A DNA stretch of 64,000 nt from Magnolia sinica. Lineage: Eukaryota; Streptophyta; Magnoliopsida; Magnoliales; Magnoliaceae. A program made the position numbers and the translations under genes. Below the pieces are notes generated by a model, which was given only the letters and a program-made list of their open reading frames with translations, was not told the DNA's origin and did no database searches. The DNA is taken from the NCBI RefSeq assembly GCF_029962835.1, contig NC_080579.1, positions 79,687,959-79,751,958 of the forward strand, in the 5' to 3' direction. This document shows positions 12,102 through 23,880 of this stretch, one piece after another (position 1 is the first letter of the stretch; every line of letters begins with the position of its first letter).

Positions 12102-12197
12102 GTTTGAGGAGCAAGAGGTTCCTGGTTCAAGGTCATTCTTTACAGAGATTATTTCCTCGATATTGGATATTAAGTTCTTGAAGAATGGGCCATTGTA
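12102..12197 (+). pseudogene. Captured exon of a PP2A B55 regulatory subunit
   Basis: After the acceptor TTCATGTACAG an exon encodes FEEQEVPGSRSFFTEIISSI, then LDIKFLKNGPL and a TAA. This matches the plant PP2A 55-kDa B subunit just before its first well-conserved WD40 strand (RSFFTEII-SISDIKF). It is truncated in place of the following RYILSRDY segment. It is the last gene fragment before the right terminus, and its TAA could terminate a chimeric transcript read through element A. Confidence 0.78.
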
Positions 12198-12329
12198 AAT
12201 TTATTATTGTAAATATATATAATTTTTATTATAAAGTTCCTATATTTGGTTAATATTAATTTTTAATTGTACTTTTTCTTTGGGTTTTAAATATAAAAGG
12301 AAATGTAGGCCATTTCTAAATAATGAAAA

Positions 12330-12595
12330 ATACCGTTTCTAAAATAAGGCAGCATTAAGAACCGTTCCTGAAATTTAATATCTGGCCGTTGGCAACATTG
12401 AGAACGGTTTAAAACCGTTCCTAATATAAAAAATTGACCGTTTGCAACATTAAGAACGGTTTAAAACCGTTCCTAAAATTCCATTTCTAAAATTTCAAAC
12501 AGTAGCCGAAACGGTTTAGAACCTTTGCTGATTTGCTGCGACGCCTCATTTAGGAACGGTTTAAACCGTTCCTAAATGACAATTTTTGTGTAATG
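12330..12595 (+). repeat. Right terminus of element A: palindromic subterminal repeats
   Basis: Several copies of AACGGTTTAAAACCGTTCCT or truncated forms occur, each a near-perfect palindrome, spaced by short AT-rich DNA, with the last ending at GTAATG 12595. Element B has the same array at 33150-33402. In CACTA elements such repeats are TNPA-type binding sites. That role is family knowledge, not shown here. Confidence 0.85.
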
Positions 12596-13161
12596 TACTT
12601 TTCTCTAGTTTTTACCTTTTAATCAATGGATTTTCCGTAGGGAATGTAATTAAGAGCCTGTAAGTAAGCACAGCCTAGAAGTAGCATGAAAAAAATGAGA
12701 AAAAGCTAAGGATTGTAGGTTTTTAGTTACGGACATAAACCGTAGCTATATTGCTACGGTTTAATCTGATCCCTCCCCGGCTAGAGGGCTATGGAGCCCA
12801 CTACAATGTGTGTTTTATCTAAGCCGTCCATCCATTTTGATAGCTCATTTTAAGGCATGAGCATAAAAAAGTAGGCAAATAAAGGCTCAAGTGGACCACA
12901 TCGTAGGAAACAATGGAGATAAGTTTCTACCATTGATTTGTGGTGTGGTCCACTTGAAGCTTCGATTTGCCTCTTCTTGGGAATCGAGCATAAAATTACC
13001 CATTGAAATCATTACTAATGGGATGAAGTGAAAACACCAAAATGATAGCCTGGTATAAAACCTGTATGGTTATAAGAGTGCTTCAACGGTTATCAATGAA
13101 TGACCACTGTTTCCTCTCGTGTGGCCTACCTGATTGTTGGATACACCTAATCTTAGATCAC
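12596..13161. repeat. Dispersed repeat, copy 2, left part
   Basis: Collinear with positions about 15-650 of copy 1, lacking its GA expansion. It is split from its beginning (about 2041-2055) by element A and from its end (16334-16440) by a solo LTR. Confidence 0.8.
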
Positions 13162-16100
13162 TGTAACGCCCTGAAAATCGGGGGTCGAGCAAGAGCCCAA
13201 CTCCCGAGTCCCAAAACATCACTTATGCAACATATATGATGATGATTAAATGTTATCTGTATTAGTGCATTAAACATGTGTGGGATTATACCAAATCAGT
13301 GTATCATACTCCAGAGGCAATTAAATAACGTAAGCGGAAGACTGAGAGATGTATCTAAGCATATATGGAATGTATAGACCATTGCCGGTCTCCAAAGTAT
13401 GAATACATTGCCAGGTCAAATAATTACATGTATTAGTTCAAAATACAAAATATCAAAGATAGTCCAACTACAAATGATAAGCCCTACAGCCCCTGTCGAT
13501 CAGGACAGTCTAAGTAAACCCGTCTGATAACTGCATGTAAGAGAACTCCTCCTCGTCGTTGTAGAAATCAGGCTCCACCTCATACGTCGCATCGCCATCT
13601 ACAACTAAGACAGTCCGGTTGGTGTTTAAAACATCGTCCCAGAATGTGGGAGTGAGTGATCAACTCAGTGGAGCTATAAGGCAAAGGTTAACATGTTATC
13701 AATTCAATCAAGCAGAAATGATAAAGCAGTACAACAATCAAGCCCTAAATACTCTTGTTAATGCAAAGATTGTATGATATGATGCATGCCCTCGCCTGCA
13801 CTCCCTCTGCGAACTTCATCTCACGGTCGCGGCATGCACCACTCCCGACACATGTTACTTCATCGCCAAAGCACCGTGCAATGCAATGTTATGATCATAT
13901 TAACCAAGTTCTTACTTAGGTTTATTCATACAGCAGGGTTGGGAAGCTAAGGTACCTCCCTTATATCAATTCCCAAACAATGATCCATTCTAGGGTCGTC
14001 AGTCCTAGTAAATCTCATACGATGTTACGGTTCTAGGTCACTACAAAGGGGTCGTCACCTGATCAGTGTAGGCCTAGTTTATACTCTAGTTGCTACAAAA
14101 AGGCTCGTCGCCTCAACGCGGTCTCAGAGTACGCTCAAGGTCACTACAAAGGGCTCGTCACCTAATCAGTGCAGGCCGACAGCTCGAATACAGTGTCCCA
14201 TACCACCGTATTCGACTCACGAGTTTGGGTTGCTCACTAGTCACTACGGGGAGGCTCGTCACCCCAGCATAGGCCGACAGCATGACCACGGTATCCCATA
14301 CCACCATGTCCGGCTCATGAGTCTTAGTGGATCGTGGTACCATGGTTAAACGGGCTTTCCACTGGTGAGTTTGGTACCTTAGGTTCAAGCAGTAACATCC
14401 ATACATGGTGAACATACATCAGGTCAATCAGGTTACTTGACGAGCTCGACTAGTATGAGCATACATCAAAATGATCGACATGAAGTGCATAAGCACTCCG
14501 TGTGGCCTAACCACTGTCGACAACCGAGGTACAACTCGGATTCATCGAAGACGTCCTGAGTGGCGAAACGACCACGGCCACCAAACCAGGACCTGTTACT
14601 GATTGCCTGGACTATACCATAGTCTCAAACATACTTCAAATACAATAGGAATACGTATGCGCTAGTCCAATACAGCATGTAGCAACTAACTTAAACATAA
14701 GTCTCATTTGAGCATTTCAACGAACACAGTGTACATAATAGCGTACATAGGCATTTCAACCATAAAACATGTAGTAGTGTATAGATACATAAAGGAAAAC
14801 TATAACCATGGTTAAGGGAATTGAGAATCCTATCTCAACACCCTCATTACATGCATTCCAACAAGTATTTCCTCGTTGAGGCATTTTATCAAACACTTAG
14901 ACTACACACATTACATGCATGTAATGACTTAGTTAAAACACATGTTATAGCAAATCCTTTCACAAGGAAATGTCACGCATACAACGATCATGCATTTACA
15001 ATCAATAATCATGGCAAGCACAAATCATAAATCCATATTCATTCAAGCATATCAACAAACACATGGATTTCACTATATTCAACATAGTTCATAGATGTGG
15101 TAAAGTGTGGGAAACATCGCATCTAAGCATGTGATATCATTCAAGTCAGGCATAAATCATTAACTGACATTGAAAGCCTTGAAAACCATAACCTAAACAT
15201 TTATAGTCTGCACATTTCGCCGGTAGACTCGTAACGGACTCAATTTAAAAGCTAAGTCTTTGTCTACGGCACCACAACAACCTATAACAGGGAATAGGTT
15301 AGCTATTCCACCATTTACACTATTGAAAACCCTAAAACAGATTAGGGTTAGGTTTTCTTACCTAAGAACGGAATCGGAAACGCCGGAATAGCGACACGGG
15401 AAGAGTGGTTAAGCGCGTGGAGTAAGGGGGTTGAATCCCAGGAACAAACTCCAGCTTTCTCTCTTTTTCCTTCTATTTTTCTCTTTTCTCTCCCCTAGGG
15501 TTTAGAAATTTGTATGGAGTGAGAGAGAGAGAGAGGGTTTTAAGCCTTTATATAGGCACAGGACTGATGGAAATGGCCCCAGGGCCAAGGTATACTTAGG
15601 TTATATCCAAAGGGTGTCTGTTTCAGTCCAACGGAGCACTTCTGGTGGCCTCCCTTCAGCATGCGGTCGGACTTAAGCTTTCTGACATTGGATCTAGGTC
15701 AAGCTGAGTTTTCGGTCCGAACGGATTTACAGATCGACCGTGGCGGACCAATTTCAGTTCGACGATCACCGGTACTCGATCAGGGCCACAAGTGCACCGA
15801 CATGAGTTGGAAATTTTTCCTGATCCGAGGGTGTACTTGGGTCAGATTCTTATGGTTTGAATCTTTAAATTTAGCCTGTAAGCGAACGACTCAATTCACT
15901 TAAGTTTCAGTTCACTTGCTAAAGATATTCGCGTTTCTCACAAACTTCGCTCCGGGCTCAAGTTGTGCGTTTCTGGGCACTATTAGGACTTGATTTCTGA
16001 GGTGGTTGTCAAGTCCAGTACTGCAGTCATAACTACATAGTTTTGTAGTAATCGGACTTTTGACGTGTTGTCCAGGTCCGATACGGAGTTTCAAGGTGCT

Positions 16101-16333
16101 CCTGAGAGCAACTGGGTTTAGGGATTGATCCTAGATTTCAGGGTAATGCAGCATTAACGATTCTATACATTTTGAGTCTTGCAGTTCGTGTTTATAGTGA
16201 TCAGTGCTAATTTCACAGGTAATCTGGTTCAGCACTAGATAATTATCGTCTAATTTCTAAAGGATTTGGTCCTTAGTGATTTCTGCCTGAGGTGGTACTC
16301 GGGTCTTTGTATGGATTTTTTTGAGACGTTACA
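13162..16333 (-). mobile_element. Solo LTR (3.17 kb), Del/Tekay-like Ty3/gypsy
   Basis: It runs from TGTAACGCCCTG to GAGACGTTACA, with TG...CA ends and flanking 5-mers ATCAC and ATCGC (one transition). It splits the dispersed repeat cleanly. No internal direct LTR pair, PBS or coding domain is visible, so it reads as a solo LTR. A relative in the opposite orientation is at 41474-44923. Read on the minus strand, it has a TATATAA-type box near 15548-15556 preceded by GGCCCTGGGGCC. The Del/Tekay assignment rests on LTR size and the TGTAACG...CGTTACA ends and is inference. Confidence 0.8.
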
Positions 16334-16440
16334 ATCGCACAGCCTAAAATGAGTTCACAAAACACACAAACATATCAGTGAGCCCCACCCAACATCCTTG
16401 CGCAAGAACTTGATCCGCGTCCCTGAAAAAGAGAACTTAT
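16334..16440. repeat. Dispersed repeat, copy 2, right part
   Basis: Matches about 648-748 of copy 1, including the shared ACATATCAGTGAGCCCCAC block, and resumes exactly at the solo-LTR target duplication. Confidence 0.8.
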
Positions 16441-18554
16441 TCAGTTTCGTCACTGAATCAACTCTCCCAAGCTCCTTGCAGGATCCATATGCAATGTATG
16501 TTTTGGGTCCTAGGTCAGGCTTTAAGCAAACCTTAGGAAACTTTGTGGCAAGATTGAGAAAACCATATTTTGGATGGGTATGATCATAAAATGGGAGCGC
16601 TGCAATGAATTCAGCACCATGCCTTGGCAGACACTCTTCAAATGAACAATTTTAGGTGAAAAAAAAAAAACGCATGCTGCATGCTGCATATATTGGCAAT
16701 TATGTCCATAATTAGTTTTAGACAATGCAAATACATAAATTTTCACCATATTAGCAAGCAAGATAAAGTCTATGGAAATAATCCAAGCACTTTCAAGAGA
16801 CAGAATGAGAACCTTTTGAAAATTTCTATCCAGGTCTTGCAAGGGTTCTGTCCGCATGAAAAAAGATATTAGATACTCCAACAAATGTGCGAAATAGTCA
16901 TTGTACTACTTGCAAACACAAAACATGCAATAAGCTAAAAAACATTAATATAATAGTGATTATTATAAAAGGATGTAGTGGATATGCAAAAAGTCCCTAA
17001 ACACATTCAATTGTTCTTATGAAAGTAAAAGCCAGAAGGTTACTTAGCCATCTTCAGATTCTTAAGAATCTTATGCATTTGTGTAAACACATCCAAGTAA
17101 GTAGAGTGTTCAATGCTCTCCAAATTTAGAGTTGATGTACTCATTTAAACAATTCATGCATATGTAGGTATTGACTAAAAGCTTCCTGATGATACAAATC
17201 CAGATTCGTGTCAGTACAATATTATCTGATATAAAAACTGCAACTAATTGGTGGAATGCTTTAGACATCTAAACAAGATGGCTTCTTCTTTTTCATTGCC
17301 AAATCACAGAGGGTCATTTCACAATCGGAAGTTGAAACCCAGACGCTATACATTGCAAATGGGGCCTGTCAACTCTATAACATGGGACTAGAGAACCTAG
17401 AGCAAACATAAGCAAACCCCAATAAGATTTTGAGGTCTATGAAAAGCATGCATTTTGTGACAGTTCTTATCTTGTTTTTCACAACAATTCTTTATCTTAT
17501 TTTCTTGTTAGATCTCAAAAATTGTACAGTTTTCATTTTAGTGTTAGATCTGACTAGGCTACACTGTGTGACCATCCTATAGGGCCTGTTGAATCAAGGC
17601 CAGGCCAGGATCAATCGGTTATCAGGCCTGGAGGCTCAAACCCATATCAGGACGAAAGCAAACTGGGCCTGAACAATCCAGTCCATTTGCATCCCCAGTA
17701 GTAGTATTGAGAATACTAATGAGAAATTCTAGGATGATCCACTAGCACAGGTGTTCTTGATGCGGCCATTTGTAAGGTGGGTCCCATCGCAAAAATGCTC
17801 ACAACAAAATATCGGGCCCATTCGATTATCAGATGGGCCACACAGGTATAAGAAGCTTAACAGTCTACATTTACATGCGGACCACCTGATGAATGGATCT
17901 TATTTATCTCGACACTAGTGCATATGCACCGTGGCCCACACCTGATTAGTGGCACAGATCCTTCCGATGTTTACCAAATTAGTGTGCAAACGACCCCTTC
18001 AATCACTCCACCTCAAAATGACCTATCATTTCACAAACGAAGAATCATATTTCTGAGATTTCCATTTCATTATCATAATCAGGACTGGTGTGGAGATAAA
18101 AAAAAACTTATTTTCTTTCATCTTAAAATCCCCAAATCCCCAATTTGTAAAATCAGAAAATCCCCAATTTCAAAAATCTTCAAATCCCCAAAATCCTAAA
18201 ATCCCTAAATCTCCAATTTGTAAAATCAGAAAAACCCAATTCGGGTTCCACATTCAAATCTGTTAGCCCTAAAATCTCTAAATCCTGAAATAAGGGTCCA
18301 CATTCAAATTGGGAATCTACAAACAACTAACTCCCGAAGCATTAATATTGAGAGAGAGAGAGAGAGAGAAATACTTCACCTGTGTGATGTCTGATGTGGT
18401 ACATATATTTTTAATCCTGTACACTTATAACTTCATTTTTTATTTTTTATTTTTTAAAGGGAAGGTGGATGGACCACTAATTTTATTGAAAAAAGAAAAC
18501 TATACATCCATTCGGTGGGCCCCGACAAAAAGGAATTGAGCTGCGCCTATCGTA
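16441..18554. other. Intergenic, no gene recognised
   Basis: AT-rich sequence. At 18115-18290 there is a degenerate low-complexity array of AAATCCCCAAAT-like units, and at 18347-18369 a short GA run. A block near 17760-17930 has the GTGGGTCCCA / GGGCCCA texture of old MITE relics. Confidence 0.5.
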
Positions 18555-19075
18555 CAAGCAAAAGAAAAAAAAGGCCACCAAACCAATGGACACAACAAAC
18601 TAGGGGAAGGGGTTAGGAAGACCTGACGAACCCTAGCCCCACCTTATCAAGGAACACTAGCCTGCGGATATCCTAGGGCAGCGACGAGGCGTAGGCGAAA
18701 TAAGAGGAAGATTGAGAAGCACTCCCAGGTCTAGCTAAGCCGTTAGCCGGGGCATTGCCTTCTCTGAGGACATGCTGAAGGCTCAGCTGTCCGTAGTTCC
18801 CCATTTTAGCAATCCTCAAGCTCCAATTCCGCCATATATCCAAGATGGGTTGGAGGATTGATTGAGAATGCCCACTACTAATCTGGAGTCCAATTCCACA
18901 ACTATTCTAGACAGCTCCATAGCAAAACAGTAGATAAGCCCGTCCCAAACTGCTCTGAATTCAACTAGATTGTTGGAGCCGGCACTGTAACCCGCTGTGA
19001 AGGCAAAGAGCACATTCCTATTGTCGGACCTGCAGATCCCCCCACCACCTGAGGTGTAGCTCATCTGATGATTGG
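18555..19075 (-). pseudogene. LINE (L1-type) RNase H tail fragment
   Basis: On the minus strand the frame from about 19064 reads GGGGICR, LFAFTAGYSAGSNNLVEFRA, VWDGLIYC, VVELDSRLVVGIL, and further down HVLREGNAPANGLA. This is the order of the RNase H-like (RVT_3) domain at the 3' end of plant L1-type LINEs: acidic residues in AEFRA/ELDS-type motifs and the H-REGN-AD-LA signature. A stop after the domain and loss of reverse transcriptase and endonuclease show a truncated relic. Confidence 0.75.
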
Positions 19076-19297
19076 ATCGACCAGACCTTTTTGTTCTAGA
19101 GACGATCTTGATGTTATTCTAGGCTATAGACCATAAATGGTAGGGGCCACCAGATGTACAGCTTGGATCCTGCACATGTGTAACACACGTACGGAAACAA
19201 GAGTGCTTGTTGACTGAGATAAGATCAATAGCACCAAATCGTTCCCATTAGAAATCCCATCTAGTCAAAGTCAACCCAGCACTCTAGCAGTTTGGAG

Positions 19298-19302
<5 letters not shown>

Positions 19303-19337
<35 letters not shown>
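19303..19337. repeat. (TC)n microsatellite
   Basis: A pure CT run directly upstream of the DUF642 start codon, probably in its former 5' UTR. Confidence 0.95.
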
Positions 19338-19340
<3 letters not shown>

Positions 19341-19853
19341 ACATGATGCAGGGAAAGCTGTTGCTCTTACTCTTCATAACAGCAGCAGCAGCAGCTGAAG
19401 AAGGTAAGTTACAATTCTTCCACTGACCCTAGCATTTCAACACAATTATAGAATTACCCTGCCTGACAAGCCACCTTCTCCACAGATCTACTCCAAAATG
19501 TTGGCTTTGAATCCCCATCGTTGAACGTAACGACAAACTCCAAGACACCATTCATGCTCTTGACACAAACCAACCCCATACCTGGCTGGACCTTTAGCGG
19601 GACAGTCCAGTATGTTACAGCGGGCCCCAACATATCATTGCCAGGAAATGACCACGCCATACAGCTGGGCACTGATGGGAAAATAAACTAGACATTTAGA
19701 GCTAATGGAACATCGATGGATTACGTACTTACCTTCACGCTCGCTCTAGGAGGCGACAACTGTTCTACGTCTACCACCATGAATGTGTCCGTTCCGGGTA
19801 GATCATCACTGGTTGCACTGGAACAAAGGTGTGAAAGCAAGGAGTGGGAGAGT

Positions 19854-20424
19854 TGTTGAGATGTGGAGCCACATCTGGACAGGGGTGCTCGACAAGTCGA
19901 GGGCTGGCTCTACTCAAAGTCCAGCGAGCATCAGTTTTTTGGTTCCGAGGTGCTTGACCAGTCGAGGCCCATGCTCGACCAGTCGAGGGTCCATTCGACC
20001 GGTTGAGCAGCCTGCTCGACTAGTCAAGGTTACGCAGATTCGTTTTGTGGATTTGATACAGACTGTGGAAATTTGAATCGGTTTCGCAAAGGTGCGAAAG
20101 AGAAGCTGCCTAAACTATAAATAGGGGTCCCTAGGGCTTTTCTAGGGTTATGGGAGTTATTCTAAAGTGTGGGCAAAGGGTTTTCTCTATACATCTAAAG
20201 GGAAAAGGTTATTATAATGCTTGTAATCTTGTTTTCTTCATAGTGGAAGTTTGCACCCATGGTTTTTTACCCTTGTTTGGAGTTTTTTCACATATATATT
20301 GTCTTGTGGTTTGTTTGGAATGCTTTGATTCTTCTTCTAGATTATATTTCTTCTTGTTTATCGTTTGTGGGTGAGACCGGAGATTGGATCTCATTTCACT
20401 GCGTTGTTGGGGTGCTACGCAACA
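19854..20424 (+). mobile_element. Solo LTR (571 bp), copia-like
   Basis: Starts TGTTGAGATGTGGAGCC and ends GCTACGCAACA, with perfect 5 bp duplications AGAGT at 19849-19853 and 20425-20429. It contains repeated CTCGACCAGTCGAGG palindromic units and a CTATAAATAGG box near 20118, so the LTR reads on the + strand. No internal region is present. It interrupts exon 2 of the DUF642 gene. Confidence 0.9.
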
Positions 20425-20530
20425 AGAGTCATGCTTGCTACTTGGGGAGGTGGGGTGCCAACAACGGACCAATCAATCTCAACCTTCATAGCCAACCGAA
20501 TGAAGCCAATCCCAATATCACATGTGGGCC

Positions 20531-23500
20531 TGTAAGACCTGAGGCCCCAAAATCTGGTTCATACACTGGATAGTCGTTGGCTGTAGGTCCATTGGCCCTA
20601 AGAATGTTTTGACTTGATCATAATGTTGTTTTGTTATCTAGCAGCAAGCCGGATTTCAACCCGATGTCCGAATTTTAAGATACGGACTTAAAATTAAACA
20701 ATCTGAGAAATGACAATCATGTCCTTATTTTATCTGGCGGAGCCCCATCATCGAGTTTTCAAAATCTGTTAGGTCCGAGAGCCTAACCGTTGTGACTGTA
20801 GTCAAGTTACGGAGTTACTGGCGAAAACGGCATGTCAATAGGACACCCGAATTGTAAGTTATGAATAGATATGCACATGTATATTTTAATAAAATAACTC
20901 AAATGACCTCGATGTTTTTAAAATCCTTGGAATATGTTAGTTCAAATTACTTAAATAACATTGTTACATTGTTACCATAAGCTTACACTTCTCAAAAACA
21001 TCACAAAACACCTCCCAAACCTTCTTTTTAGACAAAAACTAATTTTAAAACCAGTTTCAAGTCCATAAACATAAAAATTCTCTTTCAACATCCCATTTCC
21101 AGCACTCTCTTTCTTGTTGAGTGTGAAGTTGAGAAGAAGAAGAAAAGGAAATAGAAGCTGAGGTTGAGAGCCAATCCTTTGATAGTTACAGGTGAGTTCA
21201 TAGATTAGGAGCACGCATATATGTGCACACGTTGGGGTTGGATTTTCCTTGAAAGCCCTATAAAAGACTAGATTTTTTTATTTAGGGTTAGGTTATTGCT
21301 GGATTTTCCTTGAAAGCCCTATAAAAGATTAGGGTTAGGTTATTGTTGGATTTTCTGATGTAGTTGGTTAACTTATTGCTGGATTTTCCTTCAAAGCCCT
21401 ATAGAAGACTAGCTTTTCTTATTTAAATTGGTTAGGTTATTGCTGGATTTTCTTAAGGTTATTGCTGAATTTTCTAAGTTAGTTGATTAGGTTATTAATG
21501 GAAGATTAGATGATAGAGATGATTTAGTTTTGTTTAAATTTATACGTATTTCCATAGGTTTCTCTCTTTGTCCCTTACAAAGTCCGCGAACCGTCTAGAT
21601 ACAGGATGCATTACATGAGACCCTATGAGAAACTTAAAATTCATGAGGAGACCACATGAGGAAGGTCATCCTATGCTTGTCTTGAAAAACATGCTATATT
21701 GTGATTGTGTGTGGACTCATGCATACCGTGATTGTAAATGAGATGAAACATACTTTGTTATGACTTGAGTTGGACACCACACCAAAAATGTGTAATTCAA
21801 CAGGACATGATTAGAGGGTCCGTGGGTGAAAGTCTCTAAACCCCGATTGGTACCATTGGGAGTAACCAATGCCTACACCAGGTGGAAGAACAGAGCGCTA
21901 GAATGCCGAAATACCAAAGTAGGCGGCGACTCCCACCAACGCGTGTCGATTGGTTGAGAGGTTTGACCTGACCTGCTTATGGGCAAGCACAAATAGGTTG
22001 TGTGTGACGAGCTCGTAAATTGTCCGCTATCGTTTTGCCAAGCGACTTATGACTTCTCGTTGTTAGGAAGATAGTGAGGTTCAACACAAGTGGGTTAGAC
22101 TAGTTCAGCCCGTGAACTATGTAGTCCCACCTCTATAGTTGACCACGATGGAAAAGGTCTATACAAGTGGGTAGCAATTATATGCGAGTCTCACCTCTGT
22201 TTTAGACCTTGGTGATCCAATTGAGAAATGTGGAAAGTGGTAGAAATGTTGAAAGAGTATGTATGTTACAAGTGGGTAGAAGTCCCACCTCTGTATATAA
22301 AAATGATTTGGAACATAAAAAGTGGCATAATGCATTGTATCTTTATTTTATTATTATTGGTCCAGCAGGCCTGTGCATTATATGAGCATGACATGAAACA
22401 TGCATTTTCACTGCACACGCACTCACTGGGCTTAGTAGCTCAAGCTTTCCTTTCATTTTTTTTTATAGGTGAGAGTAGGGAGCTGCAGGAGTAGAGGCTA
22501 CAGATTCCAGTTGTCCTTTTGTTTTGTACATATCATTGTATATATTCTTTAGTAATACCCTAAATATGTACATCAGGTATAGTAAATATGATATGGTTTA
22601 TGTTTTGGCTTTGCCTTGATGTGCTCAATTGTACACAGTAACATATATTGAATATGATGAAATTTTGAGAAATGATACGTGTTTGTCGTCTTTACTTTCA
22701 GAAATCCTCCTTGTGGAGCCCCACTTATGGGACTTAGTATGTGATAGTTGGAAGTCCCAAAATCGGAGTTCTACGGAGGCTATCAACCAAAATTTGGTGT
22801 ATAGTAATCATGGATTACCAACACTAGATTTAGGGTTGACACGTTTATTCTTAAGGCGATCAAGATGCCAGTTGAAATCCAAGGTGAGTTGTTCTCTCCC
22901 ACTTGGAGATAGTTATTTAATGGTTTAGATGAAATAATATGGGCAGTGATTTGATAAGCCTATGCCGGTCTCCATGGCGTGTGGGCTCCATTGAAGATGA
23001 CCCCGTGCAAACATCAAGCTAATCATCTCATGTGGTGGGCTGCACTGTATCTAGAAGCACAGAATGCTGGCAATTTCTTAAGATGTAAATGTAAGGCCCA
23101 CCTAATGGATGGAGATGCCTGTTAATTGGTCAAGACACACAAGCCTATCGCTCTATTTTCATCAGTGAAGAAGGAAAAGAAAATGAGCTATATTATGTTG
23201 GTACTAAATGAAAATTAGGAAAAGGAAAAGGGGCGTCTCCAGGGCATCCCACCTATACCTGCTACATATGCCAGTTTGGTTGGAGCAAGATCCAAGCAGT
23301 CCATGGATCTGACCATGCAACAGATCTGGCCCAAAATCAGGTTGTTCCATTCTTCAGGTGGGCTACAATGTTAGAAGCAGTTTAATGGTCTATAAAACAT
23401 ATGAAGAAGCATTTTCAAGCCATCAATTTATTTCTAAACTGTGGATAAGAGTAATTTTTAGGCCAAGGCATCTTTAGAGTGGGATGTAAATGTGCGGTCT

Positions 23501-23740
23501 TGTACAGGTTTGTGGGCTGAGCAAAGCTACAAGCCTACAGCTAGCCCTTTCATTCTCATTCAGTAATACTAGAGCACAAAGTAGTACATCTTCTTACCCA
23601 AAAGGGGGGGGGGGGGTTTATCTATCAAAGTGTAGCTCCCCAAAACTGGGGAAAAAACAAACAAACAAAGACCAGTAACCAGAATATCAAAACATGTTAT
23701 TCTCTAGTAAATATAGAATCCCTTCACATTCCCAATCATT
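20531..23740. other. Long intron or insertion region in the DUF642 gene
   Basis: It begins TGTAAGACCTGAGGCCCC, which could be a GTAAG splice donor or the start of a Del-type LTR. A matching end was not found. It holds a tandem array at 21238-21480, a Del-LTR-like segment (about 21590-22500) with repeated CAAGTGGGTAG...TCCCACCTCT motifs, and MITE-like relics at 22940-23480. A homopolymer G run lies at about 23604-23617. No gene was recognised. Confidence 0.5.
21238..21480. repeat. Tandem repeat, about 60-75 bp unit, ~4-5 copies
   Basis: Diverged units each contain GCTGGATTTTCCTTGAAAG and CCCTATAAAAGA followed by a GGTTAGGTTATT spacer. The last copies lose the middle. No coding sense. Confidence 0.8.
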
Positions 23741-23880
23741 TCCAATTTTAGTATTTTCTGCTGCTACTCTCCTAACGGATAATCCGATGGTGGAAATTCC
23801 AAACAACTTGCTGATAAATGGTGGATTCGAGGTGGGGCCCGCTTTTGTGACTAACTCCACTGAGGGCATTCTACTGGATA

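Larger units (their letters stand above)
2056..12595 (+). mobile_element. Non-autonomous CACTA element A carrying host-gene fragments (Pack-CACTA-like)
   Basis: The left end begins CACTACACCAAAAAGG and the right end finishes CAATTTTTGTGTAATG, imperfect inverted copies of each other. The 3 bp flanks are TAG and TAC, as expected for a CACTA (En/Spm) target duplication with one change. The flanks match repeat copy 1 at positions 1-30 with the element missing, which independently fixes both boundaries. Subterminal AACGGTTTAAACCGTT-type palindromes cluster at the right end. A TC-rich leader follows the left end. Inside are exons and introns of at least seven host genes, all on the + strand. No transposase (TNPD/TNP2) was recognised, so mobility would need an enzyme supplied elsewhere. 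A second left terminus lies inside at 5176. Confidence 0.85.
19343..23880 (+). pseudogene. Broken DUF642 cell-wall protein gene
   Basis: Exon 1 (19343-19403) begins ATGATG and encodes a hydrophobic signal peptide (KLLLLLFITAAAAA). Exon 2 starts at 19486 and splices in frame, giving DLLQNVGFESPS, NPIPGWTFSGTVQYV and DHAIQLGTDGKIN, typical of the first galactose-binding-like domain of plant DUF642 (BIIDXI-type) secreted proteins. A TAG at 19689-19691 breaks the frame and another follows SVPGR. A solo LTR sits at 19854-20424. The frame resumes with INLNLHSQP and PNITCGPV near 20480-20530. After a very long intron, about 23745-23880 encodes DNPMVEIPNN and LLINGGFEVGPAF, the start of the second domain. 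The rest is missing. The order is intact but the gene is clearly dead. Confidence 0.82.

Noticed and set aside
21238-21480. CRISPR-like array
   Set aside because: Units are diverged tandem repeats without spacer structure, in a plant nuclear genome.
20531-22900. Third Del-type solo LTR starting TGTAAGACCTGAGG
   Set aside because: I could not find a matching ...TTACA end with a GGGCC duplication. The start can equally be a GTAAG splice donor.
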